This document shows positions 1 through 13,915 of a stretch of DNA of 64,000 bases, piece after piece. A program made the translations under genes and the position numbers. Below the pieces are notes generated by a model. The model had not been told where the DNA came from and did no database searches. It was given only the letters and a program-made list of their open reading frames with translations. Source of the DNA: Microbacterium kunmingense (lineage in GTDB: Bacteria > Actinomycetota > Actinomycetes > Actinomycetales > Microbacteriaceae); the NCBI RefSeq assembly GCF_023155745.1, contig NZ_JAKNUS010000003.1, forward strand, positions 62,001 to 126,000, read 5' to 3'. Every line of letters begins with the position of its first letter. The stretch's first letter is position 1.

Positions 1-389
1 TCGGCGATGACCGGTTCGAAGGGCGCCGTCACCTCGGCGACGACCGTCGTGTAGGTCCACACCTCCAGGTCGAGCACGCTGACGAATCGCGGACGGACCG
101 CGCCGGCGGGGACCCCGGCCTCCTCACGCGCTTCGCGCAGCGCCGCATCGGTGGCATCCTCCCCCTGATGCCGCGCCCCGCCCGGGAGCCCCCAGGTGCC
201 CCCGAAGTGACTCCATCCGACACGGTGCTGCAGCAGGACGCCGCGTTGCGGGTCGACCGCGAGGAGCCCCGCCGCACCGAAGCGACCCCAGTAGCGCTCG
301 CCCGACTCGGTCACCACCCAGGCATCACCCGGGTCGCGCGGCCCGCTCGGACGGCGCGGCTCGCCGGGGGCCGGGGGTTGGATCGTCAC
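1..389 (-). CDS. Nudix hydrolase, C-terminus cut by window edge
   Basis: The visible 129 residues contain a full Nudix box (G-x5-E-x7-REAREEAGV, roughly residues 68-90), which binds the divalent metal in pyrophosphohydrolases of the MutT/Nudix superfamily. The chosen start is the GTG at 389: an in-frame TGA lies a few codons upstream and no earlier ATG exists. The substrate cannot be told from the fragment. The gene follows der on the same strand after about 60 bases and may be the tail of that long operon or a separate unit. The 3' end lies beyond the left edge. Confidence 0.85.
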   Translation of the reverse strand, partial: MTIQPPAPGEPRRPSGPRDPGDAWVVTESGERYWGRFGAAGLLAVDPQRGVLLQHRVGWSHFGGTWGLPGGARHQGEDATDAALREAREEAGVPAGAVRPRFVSVLDLEVWTYTTVVAEVTAPFEPVIA

Positions 390-453
390 CCTCTCAGCCT
401 GTCACAGCGACACACCCCGTGGCCCCGCGGCCGTCATCGGAGGTCACGCCCTC

Positions 454-2007
454 TCAGCGCTGACGACGCTCCCGCACCCGCATGTTCAGCACGATCGGCG
501 TGCCCTCGAACCCGTAGAGCTCCCGGAGGCGCCGCTGGATGAACCGGCGATACCCGGGATCGAGGAACCCCGTGGTGAACAGCACGAACGTCGGCGGGCG
601 GGTCGACGCCTGGGTTCCGAACAGGATGCGGGGCTGCTTGCCGCCGCGGACCGGATGCGGGTGCTCGGCGACGAGCTCGGAGAGGAAGGCGTTGAACTTG
701 CCCGTCGAGATGCGCTGATCCCACGACGCCAGCGCGGTCTCCAGCGCCGGCACGAGCTTGTCCAGGTGGCGCCCCGTGCGGGCGGAAATGTTCACGCGCG
801 GCGCCCAGGCGACGTGAGCGAGGTCCTGCTCGATCTCGCGCTCCAGATAGCGGCGGCGATCGGCGTTCTCGAGATCGACGTCGTTCAGGCGGTCCCACTT
901 GTTGAACGCCAGGACCAGGGCGCGCCCCGACTCCAGCACGAGGTCGATGATGCGGACATCCTGCTCGCTGAGCGATTCCGAGACGTCGAGCACGACGACG
1001 GCGACCTCCGCCTTCTCCAGCGCCGCCGACGTCCGCAGCGACGCGTAGAAGTCCGCGCCCTGCTGGAGGTGCACGCGGCGTCGGATGCCCGCCGTGTCGA
1101 CGAATCGCCAGAGCTTCCCCCCGAGCTCGACGACCTCGTCGACGGGGTCGCGGGTCGTTCCCGCGAGCTCGTTCACGACGACGCGCTCCTCGCCGGCCGC
1201 CTTGTTCAGCAGCGACGACTTGCCGACGTTCGGCCGGCCGAGGATCGCCACGCGACGCGGCCCGCCGATCTCCTGCTTCGCCACCGCCGAGACCTCCGGC
1301 AGCACCTTCATCATCTCGTCGAGGAGGTCGGCGACCCCCCGGCCGTGGATGGCCGACACGGGGTGGGGCTCGCCGAGCCCCAGGTTCCACAGGGCGGCGG
1401 CCTCGGGCTCCTGCCGGGCATCGTCGATCTTGTTAGCGACGAGGAAGACGGGCTTGCCGCTCTTGCGCAGCAGCTTCACGACGTGCTCATCGGTCGAGGT
1501 CGCCCCGACCATGGCGTCGACGACGAACATGACGACATCGCACAGCTCGATGGCGATCTCGGCCTGGGCGGCGACCGACGCATCGATCCCTCGCGCGTCG
1601 GGCTCCCACCCTCCGGTGTCGACGATCGAGAACCGGCGGTCCATCCACTCGGCCTTGTACGTCACCCGGTCGCGCGTGACCCCGGGGGTGTCCTCCACGA
1701 CGGCCTCGCGGCGACCGAGGATGCGATTCACGAGCGCGGACTTGCCGACGTTCGGGCGGCCGACGATGGCGACGACCGGCAGGGCCGGGAGGTATTCCAC
1801 CCCATCGCCCTCGTCGAGAAGACCGGCCAGGAGCGCCGCATCCTCGTCCTCGAGATCGTAGTCCGACAGGCTCGCGCGCAGCGTCGCCGCGCGCTGCTCG
1901 GCGAGGTCGTCGTCGATGTCGGCGAGGGTCTCGGCGAGGTGGTCGTCTCCCCCGGCGTACTCCCCGTCCTCGGAAGGGGCGTCGGTGGGACGCGTGTCAT
2001 CGGACAT
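454..2007 (-). CDS. der: Ribosome-associated double-domain GTPase Der (EngA)
   Basis: Der is an essential tandem GTPase needed for 50S subunit maturation. Two complete G domains are visible: GRPNVGKS at about 83-90 with DTGG (130) and NKID (192), and a second GRPNVGKS at about 257-264 with DTAG (304) and NKWD (369). A C-terminal KH-like domain follows. An acidic extension of about 75 residues precedes the first G domain, giving 517 aa against roughly 440-490 for most homologues; such extensions are common in actinobacteria. The start overlaps the end of cmk by 11 bases, so the two are translationally coupled. Confidence 0.97.
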   Translation of the reverse strand: MSDDTRPTDAPSEDGEYAGGDDHLAETLADIDDDLAEQRAATLRASLSDYDLEDEDAALLAGLLDEGDGVEYLPALPVVAIVGRPNVGKSALVNRILGRREAVVEDTPGVTRDRVTYKAEWMDRRFSIVDTGGWEPDARGIDASVAAQAEIAIELCDVVMFVVDAMVGATSTDEHVVKLLRKSGKPVFLVANKIDDARQEPEAAALWNLGLGEPHPVSAIHGRGVADLLDEMMKVLPEVSAVAKQEIGGPRRVAILGRPNVGKSSLLNKAAGEERVVVNELAGTTRDPVDEVVELGGKLWRFVDTAGIRRRVHLQQGADFYASLRTSAALEKAEVAVVVLDVSESLSEQDVRIIDLVLESGRALVLAFNKWDRLNDVDLENADRRRYLEREIEQDLAHVAWAPRVNISARTGRHLDKLVPALETALASWDQRISTGKFNAFLSELVAEHPHPVRGGKQPRILFGTQASTRPPTFVLFTTGFLDPGYRRFIQRRLRELYGFEGTPIVLNMRVRERRQR

Positions 2008-2686
2008 CGGAAACTCCCGTCTCCACGAGCGAGCGCACGACGCCGAGGACGGCGTCGACGGTCTGTGCGAAATCGAGGTCGGTCGAATCGATCACCGTCA
2101 CCCCGGGGGCGGCGGTGAGGAAGTCGACGACCGTGCTGTCGGCTGAGTCGCGCCGTTCCAGGGATGCCGCGACCCGGGCGACGTCGTCGGCGTCGAGTTC
2201 GGCGGATCGGCGCGCCGCGCGCACCTCGGGAGCGGCGGTGAGGAGGATCCGGACGGGGGCGTCGGGGGCGACCACAGTGGTGATGTCGCGGCCCTCGACG
2301 ACCACCCCGGGTCTGTGCGAACCGGCGATCAGCCCACGGAAGAGGGCGTTGACGGAGCGTCGGACCGGCGCGACCCTGGCGACGCCGCTCACGGCGTCGG
2401 TGACACGCTGCTCGCGGATCGCGGCCGTGACGTCGGTCGGGCCGACGCGGACCCAGTAGTCCTCGGGATCGAGGGAGATGTCGTAGTCGAAGTCGCCCGC
2501 GACCTCGAGCACCGCGGTGGAGTCGGAGGTGTCGGCACCGTGCTCGAGGGCATGCCAGGCCAGCGCGCGGTACGCGGCGCCGGTGTCGAGGTAGCCGAAG
2601 CCGAGGCGCCGGGCCACCTCCTTGGACACACTCGATTTCCCGCTTCCCGCGGGGCCGTCGATGGCGACGACGAGGGGCTCAGTCAT
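1997..2686 (-). CDS. cmk: Cytidylate kinase
   Basis: This kinase phosphorylates CMP and dCMP with ATP to feed CTP and dCTP synthesis. A P-loop GPAGSGKS lies at residues 11-18, a DTGAAYR nucleotide-binding segment near 34-40, and the CMP-kinase motif VVEGRDI in the middle. At 229 aa it has the normal length. The ATG at 2686 was preferred over a TTG five codons upstream. It overlaps the end of tyrA by 8 bases and is followed by der, the usual cmk-der pair of Gram-positive bacteria. Confidence 0.96.
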   Translation of the reverse strand: MTEPLVVAIDGPAGSGKSSVSKEVARRLGFGYLDTGAAYRALAWHALEHGADTSDSTAVLEVAGDFDYDISLDPEDYWVRVGPTDVTAAIREQRVTDAVSGVARVAPVRRSVNALFRGLIAGSHRPGVVVEGRDITTVVAPDAPVRILLTAAPEVRAARRSAELDADDVARVAASLERRDSADSTVVDFLTAAPGVTVIDSTDLDFAQTVDAVLGVVRSLVETGVSDVR

Positions 2687-3812
2687 GGGTGGTGCTCGCA
2701 ATCTTCCAGCCGCGGGACTCCAGCCCCGCGATCGCAGGGCGGACGGCGCTGGGCGCGACGCTGATCTCGGCGAGGCCGAACAGCGCCCCCGGCGAATGCT
2801 CCAGCCGCAGATCTTCGACGTTCACCTCGAGGTCGCCGAGGTCGCCGAACAGCCGACCGAGCTGCCCCGGGCGGTCATCGACCATGACGACGACGGTCTC
2901 GAAGCGTCGGTTCTGCCCGTGCTTGCCGGGCAGGCGTTCGACCCCCTCGTTGCCCCGCTTGATCGTGTCGGCGATCGAGCGGCGAGCACCGGGCGCCTCC
3001 GGGGCGCGCAGGGCGTCCGCCACGTCGGCGAGGTCGCCGGCGACGGCATCGAGGACGGATGCCACGGGCGCGGCGTTCGCACCGAGGATCTGCACCCACA
3101 GCTCGGGCGCCGAGGCGGCGATGCGCGTCGTGTCGCGGACGCCCTGACCGGCGAGGCGGAGGAAGCCGTCGGGGGCGTCGACGAAGCGGGCCGCCAGGAG
3201 GCTCGCGATCAGCTGGGGAACGTGCGACATGAGTGCGACGGCGGCGTCGTGCTCCTCGGGGGTCATCTCCAGCGGCGTCGCCCCCAGATCCAGGGCGAGC
3301 CCCTCGACGAGGGCGAGGTCGCGGGCGGGGGTCTCCTCGTCCCGGCACACCACCCACGGGCGGCCGACGAAGATGTCGGCGCGGGCGGCGATCGCACCGC
3401 CCCGCTCCCGTCCGGCCAGTGGGTGGGACCCGATGTAGTGGGTCAGGTCGACCCCGCGCTCCCGGAGGCGGCGAAGCGGCTCGAGCTTGACGCTCGCGAC
3501 ATCCGTCACGACGGCCTGGGGGTGGCGACGCAGCTCCCTCTCGATGACGTCGGCGGTGACATCGGGCGGCACCGCCACGACGATGAGCGCCGGGTCGTCG
3601 TCGTCGCGGGCCGCGCGCCCGGCACCGTAATCGATCGCCAGGCGCAACTGCGACGGGGAGGTGTCATCGAGTGCGACGTCCACGCCAAGGGCGCGGAGCG
3701 CATGCCCGATGCTCGCCCCGAGCAGTCCCGAGCCGACGATGCGGACCGTCCCCTGAACCCGCGGCGCGAGCGGCGGGGCCGGGCGCGCGGCAGAGCTGTT
3801 CTCGAGGGTCAC
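2679..3812 (-). CDS. tyrA: Prephenate dehydrogenase with C-terminal ACT domain
   Basis: TyrA oxidatively decarboxylates prephenate to 4-hydroxyphenylpyruvate in tyrosine synthesis. The N-terminal Rossmann motif [10 protein letters not shown] is at residues 27-36, the substrate-binding stretch with the HPLAGRE motif lies centrally, and the last ~70 residues form an ACT regulatory domain (RPGQLGRL region), suggesting feedback control by tyrosine. The GTG at 3812 gives 377 aa and overlaps the rluB stop by 4 bases (GTGA). Reading further upstream would run through rluB, so the shorter start is clear. Confidence 0.93.
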   Translation of the reverse strand: MTLENSSAARPAPPLAPRVQGTVRIVGSGLLGASIGHALRALGVDVALDDTSPSQLRLAIDYGAGRAARDDDDPALIVVAVPPDVTADVIERELRRHPQAVVTDVASVKLEPLRRLRERGVDLTHYIGSHPLAGRERGGAIAARADIFVGRPWVVCRDEETPARDLALVEGLALDLGATPLEMTPEEHDAAVALMSHVPQLIASLLAARFVDAPDGFLRLAGQGVRDTTRIAASAPELWVQILGANAAPVASVLDAVAGDLADVADALRAPEAPGARRSIADTIKRGNEGVERLPGKHGQNRRFETVVVMVDDRPGQLGRLFGDLGDLEVNVEDLRLEHSPGALFGLAEISVAPSAVRPAIAGLESRGWKIASTTHD

Positions 3813-4573
3813 GGATTCTCCTGGCGCGACAGGGTCAGAAGCGCACCGCGTTCCACTGTAGTCAACTCCCGGGCCTGTCCTACGGCGAGGGTTCCCAGGT
3901 GCAGGGGCCCGAACTGCCGCCGTACAAGTTCCAGAACGGGGTGTCCGACCTCGGCCATCATGCGCCGCACGATGCGATTGCGCCCCGAATGGAGCGTGAG
4001 CTCGACGAGGGACTCGCCCTCCGACGGAGAGGAGGACAGCAGCCGGGCCCTGTCCGCCGCGATGGGCCCGTCCTCGAGCTCGACGCCGCGGGTGATCCGG
4101 GCGATCGTCTGGGGGGTGACCCGCCCGGCGACCTTGGCGACGTAGACCTTCGTCACCCCGAACGACGGGTGGGCCAGGATGTGCGCGAGCGCGCCGTCGT
4201 TCGTGAGCACGAGCAGACCGCTGGTGTCGGCGTCGAGCCGGCCGACGTTGTACAGGCGCTCCGGCCACGCGGAGGTGAAGGTGCGCAGATCGGGCCGTCC
4301 ACGATCGTCTTTGAGGGAGCTGACGACCCCGCGCGGCTTGTTGAGCATGACGTAGCGCCGAGACTGGTCCAGCTGCACCGCGACGCCGTCGACGTCGATG
4401 AGATCGGCTTCGGGGTCGACCCGCGAGCCGAGTTCGGTCACCGTCTGCCCGTTGACCCGCACACGACCGTCGACGATCATCTGCTCGGCGACCCGGCGGG
4501 AGGCCACTCCGGCGTTCGCCAGCGCCTTCTGCAGGCGCACGCCCTCGGTCCCCGGTTCGGTGGTGTCGCTCAT
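3809..4573 (-). CDS. rluB: rRNA pseudouridine synthase, RsuA/RluB family
   Basis: An S4 RNA-binding domain (about 12-60) precedes a pseudouridine synthase domain with the catalytic signature GRLDADTSGL at 111-120 (nucleophilic Asp114). Family members convert a specific uridine of 23S or 16S rRNA; RluB targets 23S U2605 (E. coli numbering) and this member probably does the same, by inference. Length is 254 aa. The ATG at 4573 overlaps the scpB stop by 4 bases. Its place after scpAB is conserved in many Gram-positive genomes. Confidence 0.93.
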   Translation of the reverse strand: MSDTTEPGTEGVRLQKALANAGVASRRVAEQMIVDGRVRVNGQTVTELGSRVDPEADLIDVDGVAVQLDQSRRYVMLNKPRGVVSSLKDDRGRPDLRTFTSAWPERLYNVGRLDADTSGLLVLTNDGALAHILAHPSFGVTKVYVAKVAGRVTPQTIARITRGVELEDGPIAADRARLLSSSPSEGESLVELTLHSGRNRIVRRMMAEVGHPVLELVRRQFGPLHLGTLAVGQARELTTVERGALLTLSRQENP

Positions 4574-5193
4574 CGGATGTCCTCGAAGCCGTCCGAGCCG
4601 TCGTCCAGCAGCGGCGAGATCGGCGGCAGCTCGTCGAGGGAGTTGATACCGAGGTTCACCAGGAGCGCGTCCGTCGTCTCGTAGTGGATCGCCCCGGTGT
4701 CGGGGTCGGTGAAGGCCTCGGTGATGAGGCCACGGGCGAGGAGGGTGCGCACGACCGAGTCGACGTTCACCGCACGAATCGCCGCGACCTGGCCGCGGGT
4801 GACGGGCTGCTTGTAGGCGATGACAGCGAGGGTTTCCAGGGCCGCCTGCGACAGCCGCGCGGGCGCCTGGCCGCCGACGAAGTCGCTGACGAGGTCGTCG
4901 TGCTCGGCACGGACGTAGAGCCGCCACCCGCCGCCCACTTCGCGCAGTTCGAAGCCCCGGCGAGGCCCCCCGGTCTTGCCGTCGTAGTCGTCGACGAGCG
5001 ACTCGATGGCCTGCCGGACCGCGGCGACGGGCGCGCCCACGGCGGTGGCGAGGCTCACCAGACTCTGCGGCTCCTCCACCACCAGGAGGATGGCTTCCAG
5101 CCGACGCGCCACCGACCCCGGCGAGACGGACTCGGTCACGGTCTGCCCGTCGGTCATGGTCTTCTCGTCGGTCATGGTCTGCTCATCGGTCAT
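4570..5193 (-). CDS. scpB: Segregation and condensation protein B
   Basis: ScpB is a winged-helix kleisin partner of ScpA and SMC in chromosome condensation and segregation. The core begins near residue 24 (VARRLEAILLVVEE) and carries the family's tandem winged helices, with AALETLAVIAYKQPVTRGQV as the hallmark of the second. The first ~20 residues are an imperfect six-residue repeat (MTDEQT, MTDEKT, MTDGQT, VTESVS) with three in-frame ATGs, so the true start is uncertain: 5193, 5175 or 5157. It overlaps scpA by 11 bases. Confidence 0.93.
   Translation of the reverse strand: MTDEQTMTDEKTMTDGQTVTESVSPGSVARRLEAILLVVEEPQSLVSLATAVGAPVAAVRQAIESLVDDYDGKTGGPRRGFELREVGGGWRLYVRAEHDDLVSDFVGGQAPARLSQAALETLAVIAYKQPVTRGQVAAIRAVNVDSVVRTLLARGLITEAFTDPDTGAIHYETTDALLVNLGINSLDELPPISPLLDDGSDGFEDIR
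5140..5193 (-). repeat. 18-bp direct repeats at the start of scpB
   Basis: Three 18-base units, each opening with ATGACCGA and encoding MTDxxT, stand in tandem at the 5' end of scpB. The scpA stop falls at the edge of the first. Each unit supplies a possible start codon. Gain or loss of a unit would keep the frame, so the array could expand or contract without breaking scpB. Confidence 0.8.
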
Positions 5194-6028
5194 AGTCGGC
5201 TCCCAGGCTCGCGAGGCTCTCGTCGCTCCAGCGGTCGGCGGTCCACCGCAGGGTCAGCTCACCGAGCGGCTCCACCTGCTCGAACGACAGGGCGGCGTGA
5301 CGGAAGAGCTCGAGCACCGAGAGGAAGCGGGCGACGACCACGCCGGGCTGATCGACGCCGGCGATCAGCTCGCGGAACGACAGCGAACCCGCGCTCCGCA
5401 GGAGCGCGACCACCACAGCGGCCTGCTCGCGGATGCTGACCAGGGGCGCGTGCAGGTGGTCCAGACGCACCTCCGGGATCTCCTTCGGTGTCATCGCCAG
5501 CAGTGCCAGGGCGGCGAAGTCGGCGGCACTGAGGGTCCAGACCAGTTCGGGGGTCGATGCCCGGTAGCGCTCGTCCAGCCTGACAGCCCGCGCGTGGCGG
5601 CGATCCTCCGCCTGCAGACGTTCGGCGAACCAGCTCGACACCTGCTTGAACGCGCGGTACTGCAGCAGTCGGGCGAACAGAAGATCGCGCGCCTCCAGCA
5701 GCGCCACCGACTCGGCGTCGACGAGCTCGCCCTGCGGAAGGAGCCCCGCCACTTTCATGTCCAGGAGCGTCGCCGCCACGACCAGGAACTCCGAGGCCTC
5801 CTCCAGCTCCTCAGCCGGGTCGAGCTGACGCAGATAGGCGATGAACTCATCGGTGACGGCACTGAGCGAGACCTCGGTGATGTCGAGCTCGCGCTGGGAG
5901 ATCAGGGTCAGCAGAAGATCGAAGGGCCCGTCGAAGACGCCGAGAGAGACGCGGAATCCGTTCCCGGCCCCGCCGGGGGTGTCGGCCGACGACTCCGGAC
6001 CGTGGACGGTCTCAGGCGACGGCGCCAC
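5183..6028 (-). CDS. scpA: Segregation and condensation protein A (kleisin)
   Basis: ScpA bridges the heads of SMC and recruits ScpB. The N-terminal kleisin segment is recognisable (about 25-60, with FDGPFDLLLTLI and RELDITEVSL), followed by EASEFLVVAATLLDMK and a C-terminal winged helix (SFRELI, VVARFLSVLEL). At 281 aa it is of normal length. It overlaps the end of parA by 17 bases and scpB by 11, within the conserved parA-scpA-scpB-rluB run. No smc gene is in the window. Confidence 0.95.
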   Translation of the reverse strand: MAPSPETVHGPESSADTPGGAGNGFRVSLGVFDGPFDLLLTLISQRELDITEVSLSAVTDEFIAYLRQLDPAEELEEASEFLVVAATLLDMKVAGLLPQGELVDAESVALLEARDLLFARLLQYRAFKQVSSWFAERLQAEDRRHARAVRLDERYRASTPELVWTLSAADFAALALLAMTPKEIPEVRLDHLHAPLVSIREQAAVVVALLRSAGSLSFRELIAGVDQPGVVVARFLSVLELFRHAALSFEQVEPLGELTLRWTADRWSDESLASLGADYDR

Positions 6029-6917
6029 GCGCGACCAGCTCCCGCGCGAGTCGCAGGTAGGCCTGCGCCGCGGCGTGCTCGGGCGCGAACTCGGTGATGG
6101 GCATCCCGGACACGGAGGCGTCGGGGAACTTCACGGTGCGTCCGATGACCGTTTCGAGAACCTCGTCGCCGAACGCCTCCACCACCCGCTCGAGCACCTC
6201 GCGCGAGTGCAGCGTGCGCGCGTCGTACATCGTCGCGAGCACCCCGTCGAGCGTGATCGTCGGGTTCAGGCGGTCGCGCACCTTGTCGATGGTCTCGATG
6301 AGGAGCGCCACCCCGCGCAGGGCGAAGAACTCGCACTCCAGCGGGATGAGCACGCCGTGGCTCGCGGTGAGCGCGTTGACCGTCAGGAGTCCGAGTGACG
6401 GCTGGCAGTCCACGAGGATGACGTCGTAGTCGGCCGAGACCTTCCGCAGCACCCGCGCGAGCGTGGTCTCCCGGGCGACCTCGTTGACGAGGTGCACTTC
6501 GGCGGCCGAAAGGTCGATGTTGGCGGGGAGGACGTCGAGGTTGTCCACCCGGGTGGAGACGATGACCTCGCCAGGATCGCGCTTGGTGTCCAGCAGCAGG
6601 TCGTAGATCGTCGGGATCTCGTGGGTCTGGATGCCCAGGCCCGCCGACAGCGCGCCCTGCGGGTCGAAGTCCACAGCGAGCACACGGCGCCCGTACCCGG
6701 CCAGCGCCGCGGCGAGGTTGATGGTCGTGGTGGTCTTGCCGACCCCGCCCTTCTGATTGCAGAGCGAGATGATCCGTGCCGGACCGTGACCATCGAGCTT
6801 CGGCGGCGTCGGGAACCCCTGGTAGGGCCGACCGGTGGGACCGATCGGGACGTCGCTGACAGCGGCCTTCTTCGCGCTCCGCGTGCTACCGGCCACGACT
6901 CTCCTGACTTCCGACAT
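6012..6917 (-). CDS. ParA/Soj-type ATPase of the scpAB cluster
   Basis: A deviant Walker A motif KGGVGKTT lies at residues 56-63 and the Walker B-like VILVDCQPSLG in the middle, marking a ParA/MinD-type dimeric ATPase (301 aa). No parB partner is adjacent; this orphan ParA linked to scpAB is typical of actinobacteria and distinct from the origin-proximal parAB locus. Its role in chromosome organisation is inferred from context. The start ATG at 6917 lies 9 bases below a good -10 box (TACAAT, 6927-6932), so an internal promoter probably drives parA-scpAB-rluB onward. Confidence 0.92.
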   Translation of the reverse strand: MSEVRRVVAGSTRSAKKAAVSDVPIGPTGRPYQGFPTPPKLDGHGPARIISLCNQKGGVGKTTTTINLAAALAGYGRRVLAVDFDPQGALSAGLGIQTHEIPTIYDLLLDTKRDPGEVIVSTRVDNLDVLPANIDLSAAEVHLVNEVARETTLARVLRKVSADYDVILVDCQPSLGLLTVNALTASHGVLIPLECEFFALRGVALLIETIDKVRDRLNPTITLDGVLATMYDARTLHSREVLERVVEAFGDEVLETVIGRTVKFPDASVSGMPITEFAPEHAAAQAYLRLARELVARGAVA

Positions 6918-6926
6918 GTCTGATCG

Positions 6927-6932
6927 ATTGTA
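6927..6932 (-). promoter_or_regulatory. Candidate -10 box for parA operon
   Basis: TACAAT on the minus strand ends 9 bases before the parA start codon. I found no convincing -35 element upstream. The transcript would have a very short leader. Confidence 0.45.
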
Positions 6933-6975
6933 ACGACGCGCGCCCCCGCGCCCGTGGAGGCTCACCCACCTCGGC

Positions 6976-7899
6976 TCACCGGGCGCGGGGATGACTGGTC
7001 GCGTAGACGTCGCGCAGTGCCTCGACGCTGACGTGGGTGTAGATCTGCGTGGTGGTGACCGAGGCGTGCCCGAGGAGCTCCTGCACGACGCGCACATCCG
7101 CGCCCCCCTGCAGCAGGTGCGTGGCGAAGGAATGGCGCAGGGTGTGCGGCGAGACATGGGCGGTGAGCCCTGCCCGCTCCGCGGCCTGCTGGATCACCAA
7201 CCACGCACTCTGTCGCGACAGCGGCGCGCCGCGCGCGCCGAGGAAGAGCCGCGGGCTCGCGCGGCCGCGCCGGGAGAGCTCGGGTCGCGCGCGGGTGAGG
7301 TAGGCGCCGACCGCCGCCTGGGCGTACGACCCCACCGGCACGATCCGCTCCTTGTCGCCCTTGCCGCGAAGCCGCAGAACCGCGGGATGGGAAAGGTCGT
7401 CGACATCGAGCCGGACCGCCTCCGACACGCGCGCTCCGGTGGCGTAGAGCAGTTCGAGCAGCGCCCGGTCGCGGAGGCCGAGCTCGTCGCCCGGCTGTGC
7501 GGAGCCCGGCGTCGGCCCCGCGGCATCCAGCAGCTGCTCGACCTGAGAGATGGTCAGCGCCTTCGGCAGCCGGCGGGGAGCCTTGGGGGGGCGGAGCGTG
7601 CTGGCGGGGTCGACCTCCTGCAGACCCTCCCGTACGAGGAAGCGGTGCAGTCCCCGCACCGACGACTGCAGACGGGCCAGGCTGGATGCCGCCGGCGGAG
7701 GGTCTGCGCGCGCGCGCTCGGCAGCGAACTCCTCCAGCAGCTCGGTGGTGACCTCGTCGAGATCGGTGAGACCGCGTGCCCGGAGCCACGCGAGATAGAT
7801 CCCCAGATCGCGGCGGTACGCCGCGACGGTGTGGTCTGACAGGCCCCGTTCGACGGTGACGTGGCGGAGGTAGGCGTGCACCGCCCGGTCCGGCGTCAT
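6976..7899 (-). CDS. xerD: Tyrosine recombinase XerD
   Basis: This 307-aa recombinase resolves chromosome dimers at dif with XerC. It has a SAM-like N-terminal domain (1-95) and a catalytic domain with all expected residues: Arg157 (GARVSE), Lys180 (GKGDKE), His252/Arg255 (HTLRHS), His278 (LLGHAS) and nucleophile Tyr287 (QIYTH). Position between pyrG-Nudix and parA is the standard chromosomal xerD locus, and no phage or integrative-element genes surround it, so it is a housekeeping recombinase rather than an integrase. Confidence 0.95.
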   Translation of the reverse strand: MTPDRAVHAYLRHVTVERGLSDHTVAAYRRDLGIYLAWLRARGLTDLDEVTTELLEEFAAERARADPPPAASSLARLQSSVRGLHRFLVREGLQEVDPASTLRPPKAPRRLPKALTISQVEQLLDAAGPTPGSAQPGDELGLRDRALLELLYATGARVSEAVRLDVDDLSHPAVLRLRGKGDKERIVPVGSYAQAAVGAYLTRARPELSRRGRASPRLFLGARGAPLSRQSAWLVIQQAAERAGLTAHVSPHTLRHSFATHLLQGGADVRVVQELLGHASVTTTQIYTHVSVEALRDVYATSHPRAR

Positions 7900-7933
7900 C
7901 GGCCTGAGCCGCCGGAGAGGAGCATCGCCCGAC

Positions 7934-11933
<4,000 letters not shown>

Positions 11934-11937
<4 letters not shown>

Positions 11938-12902
11938 GAGGGCCGCTCCCGACCGGATGCCGGCGTCGGCCCCCGCCAGCCTTCGACCGGCAGGCGGAAC
12001 TTCCGCACCAGGCGGTCGGTGAAGGCCGCGGGATGCAGTCGGGCGAGCCGAACCGGAACGGCGGCGCGCCGCACCACGACGCGGGCGCCCGGGGGCAGGT
12101 CGTGGGACCGGCGTCCGTCGCACCACAGGATGCCGGTGTCGTCGGTGCGGTCGAGCACCTCGATCGCGACGGCGTGCTCGGGCCCGACCACGAGCGGTCG
12201 TGCGAAGAGGGCGTGGGCCGAGAGCGGCACCACGGAGATGGCCTGCACGGTCGGCCAGATGATGGGTCCGCCGGCCGAGAAGTTGTAGGCCGTCGACCCG
12301 GTCGGCGTCGACACGACCACACCGTCGCATCCGAAGCTCGACAGCGGTCGTCCGTCGACTTCGATGACGACCTCGAGCATCCGCTGGCGGCTCGCCTTCT
12401 CCACGGTCGCCTCGTTCAACGCCCAGGTGTCGTAGACGACGGCGCCCGAGGCATCCTTCACCCGCACCGACAGGGTCAGCCGCTCCTCGACCTCGTAGTC
12501 GCGCGCGATCACCATGCGGACGGCGTCGTCCATGTCATCCGGCTCGATCTCGGCGAGGAACCCGACGTGACCCATGTTGATCCCGAGCACCGGCGCTCCG
12601 CCGTCCCGGACGAGTTCGGCGGCACGCAGGATAGTGCCGTCACCGCCGAGGACGATCGCGAGCTCGATGTCGTCGATCGCGACGTCCTCGCCCAGCCGCC
12701 CGATCTCGGTGTGCCGGGGGTCCACCTCCTCGGCGCGGAACAGACGCTCGGTGAGGAGTCTCATCTCCGTGGTGTCGTCGGCGGGCAGGACCGGTCGTGC
12801 CCCGGCAGCGGTCAACGCCGTGATGACGCGGGTCGCGGCATCGATCGTCGCAGGCCGGTGCGCGTGCGCGACGACCAGGATGTTGCGGTCCGCCTCGGTC
12901 AT
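11934..12902 (-). CDS. nadK: NAD kinase
   Basis: This enzyme phosphorylates NAD to NADP. The invariant GGDGT motif is at residues 86-90 and the second motif INMGHVGFLAE follows; SFGCDGVVVSTPTGSTAY contains the conserved NAD-binding loop. Length is 322 aa. Start ATG 12902 overlaps the tlyA stop by 4 bases, giving the tlyA-nadK-recN trio found throughout actinobacteria. Confidence 0.96.
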
Positions 12903-13699
12903 CGCTCCCCTGTCACATCGTTCACGGTCCCGAGCCATTCTGTCGGGTTTTGCCCGGCACCCGGTCGGAGGCGGATGAGGAACTCCCTGTTGCCGCGTGC
13001 TCCCAGGAGGGGCGAGGCGATCACGCCCGCCGTCCCCAAGCCACTGTCCCACGCACTCCAGAGCACTCCGGACACCGCATCGGCGCGTGCGGACGGATCG
13101 GTCACCAGCCCCTCCTTGACCCCGGTCCGCCCCACTTCGAACTGCGGCTTGACCAGCAGGACGACATCGGCCGCCGCGGGGACGACGCGTGCGATCGCGG
13201 GGAGGATGTGCCTCAGCGAGATGAACGAGAGATCACCGACCACGATCTCAGGGCCTACCTCCCCCGCCGACCACGATCGCCAGTGCGCGGAGGTCATCTC
13301 GCGGGCGTTGAAGCCCTCCACGACGACCACCCCGGGGTCGGCACGGATCCGCGGATCGAGCTGTGCGTGACCGACGTCGACGGCGACGACCGTCCGTGCA
13401 CCCCGCTCGCGCAGCACCTGCGTGAAACCGCCCGTGGATGCTCCGAGATCCAGCGCGATCCGCCCGGAAGGGTCGACGGCGAACGCGTCCAGCGCGGCGG
13501 CGAGCTTCACGGCCCCGCGGCTGACGTAGTGATCGGTTTGGGCGACATCGATGACGGCGTCGTCGGTGACCCGGTGCGAGGCCTTGCGGATCTCCGCGCC
13601 GTCGACGCGCACGGCGCCCGCGGTGATGAGCGAGGCGGCATGCGTCCGGGATCGGGCGAGCCCGCGGGCGGCCAGGGCCGCGTCCAGGCGCTGCGTCAT
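12899..13699 (-). CDS. tlyA: TlyA family rRNA (cytidine-2'-O)-methyltransferase
   Basis: An N-terminal S4 domain (1-65) and an FtsJ-like methyltransferase domain with SAM motif LDLGASTGGF at 83-92 identify TlyA. In mycobacteria it 2'-O-methylates 16S C1409 and 23S C1920 and loss gives capreomycin resistance; the same activity is inferred here. Length is 266 aa. Start overlaps the 58-aa gene's stop by 4 bases. Confidence 0.95.
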   Translation of the reverse strand: MTQRLDAALAARGLARSRTHAASLITAGAVRVDGAEIRKASHRVTDDAVIDVAQTDHYVSRGAVKLAAALDAFAVDPSGRIALDLGASTGGFTQVLRERGARTVVAVDVGHAQLDPRIRADPGVVVVEGFNAREMTSAHWRSWSAGEVGPEIVVGDLSFISLRHILPAIARVVPAAADVVLLVKPQFEVGRTGVKEGLVTDPSARADAVSGVLWSAWDSGLGTAGVIASPLLGARGNREFLIRLRPGAGQNPTEWLGTVNDVTGER

Positions 13700-13872
13700 C
13701 GGCGCGTCGGGTCGCCGGCACCGAGCGTGTCGTCCAGGCGCCGAGCCAGGTCGTCGTGAATGGCCGTGAAGGCCTCAGCCCGTTCGCCCAGCGGCTGCGA
13801 TTCGATGATCTCCAGCGCCGACAGCAGCTCCGACGGAGCCGCGGCGTCGGTCTTCCGATCGTCCTCGCCCAT
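13696..13872 (-). CDS. Small conserved actinobacterial protein upstream of tlyA
   Basis: A 58-aa acidic, mostly helical protein (core LLSALEIIESQPLGERAEAFTAI) of unknown function. A short protein of this kind sits between the HAD phosphatase and tlyA in mycobacteria as I recall (Rv1693), but here the phosphatase is 3.2 kb away. I chose ATG 13872 over GTG 13878 because a -10-like TAGCAT (13879-13884) ends exactly 6 bases before it, which implies a leaderless transcript. It heads the tlyA-nadK-recN run. Confidence 0.8.
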   Translation of the reverse strand: MGEDDRKTDAAAPSELLSALEIIESQPLGERAEAFTAIHDDLARRLDDTLGAGDPTRR

Positions 13873-13878
13873 GGTCAC

Positions 13879-13884
13879 ATGCTA
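13879..13884 (-). promoter_or_regulatory. Candidate leaderless promoter for the tlyA operon
   Basis: TAGCAT on the minus strand is 6 bases from the ATG at 13872. No clear -35 is visible. It would give the tlyA operon its own promoter, needed because a plus-strand cassette separates it from the HAD gene. Confidence 0.45.
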
Positions 13885-13915
13885 CGTGCAATCCGAATCG
13901 CGCCCCGCTCCGAAG

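Noticed and set aside
655..2118. Long open frame opposite der
   Set aside because: Antisense shadow in GC-rich DNA; der has complete motifs and the opposite translation is Arg/Val/Asp-rich with no recognisable domain.
2622..4145. Long open frame opposite tyrA
   Set aside because: Same reason; tyrA on the minus strand is complete.
6976..7899. Phage or island integrase
   Set aside because: Motifs and synteny are those of chromosomal XerD and no mobile genes surround it.
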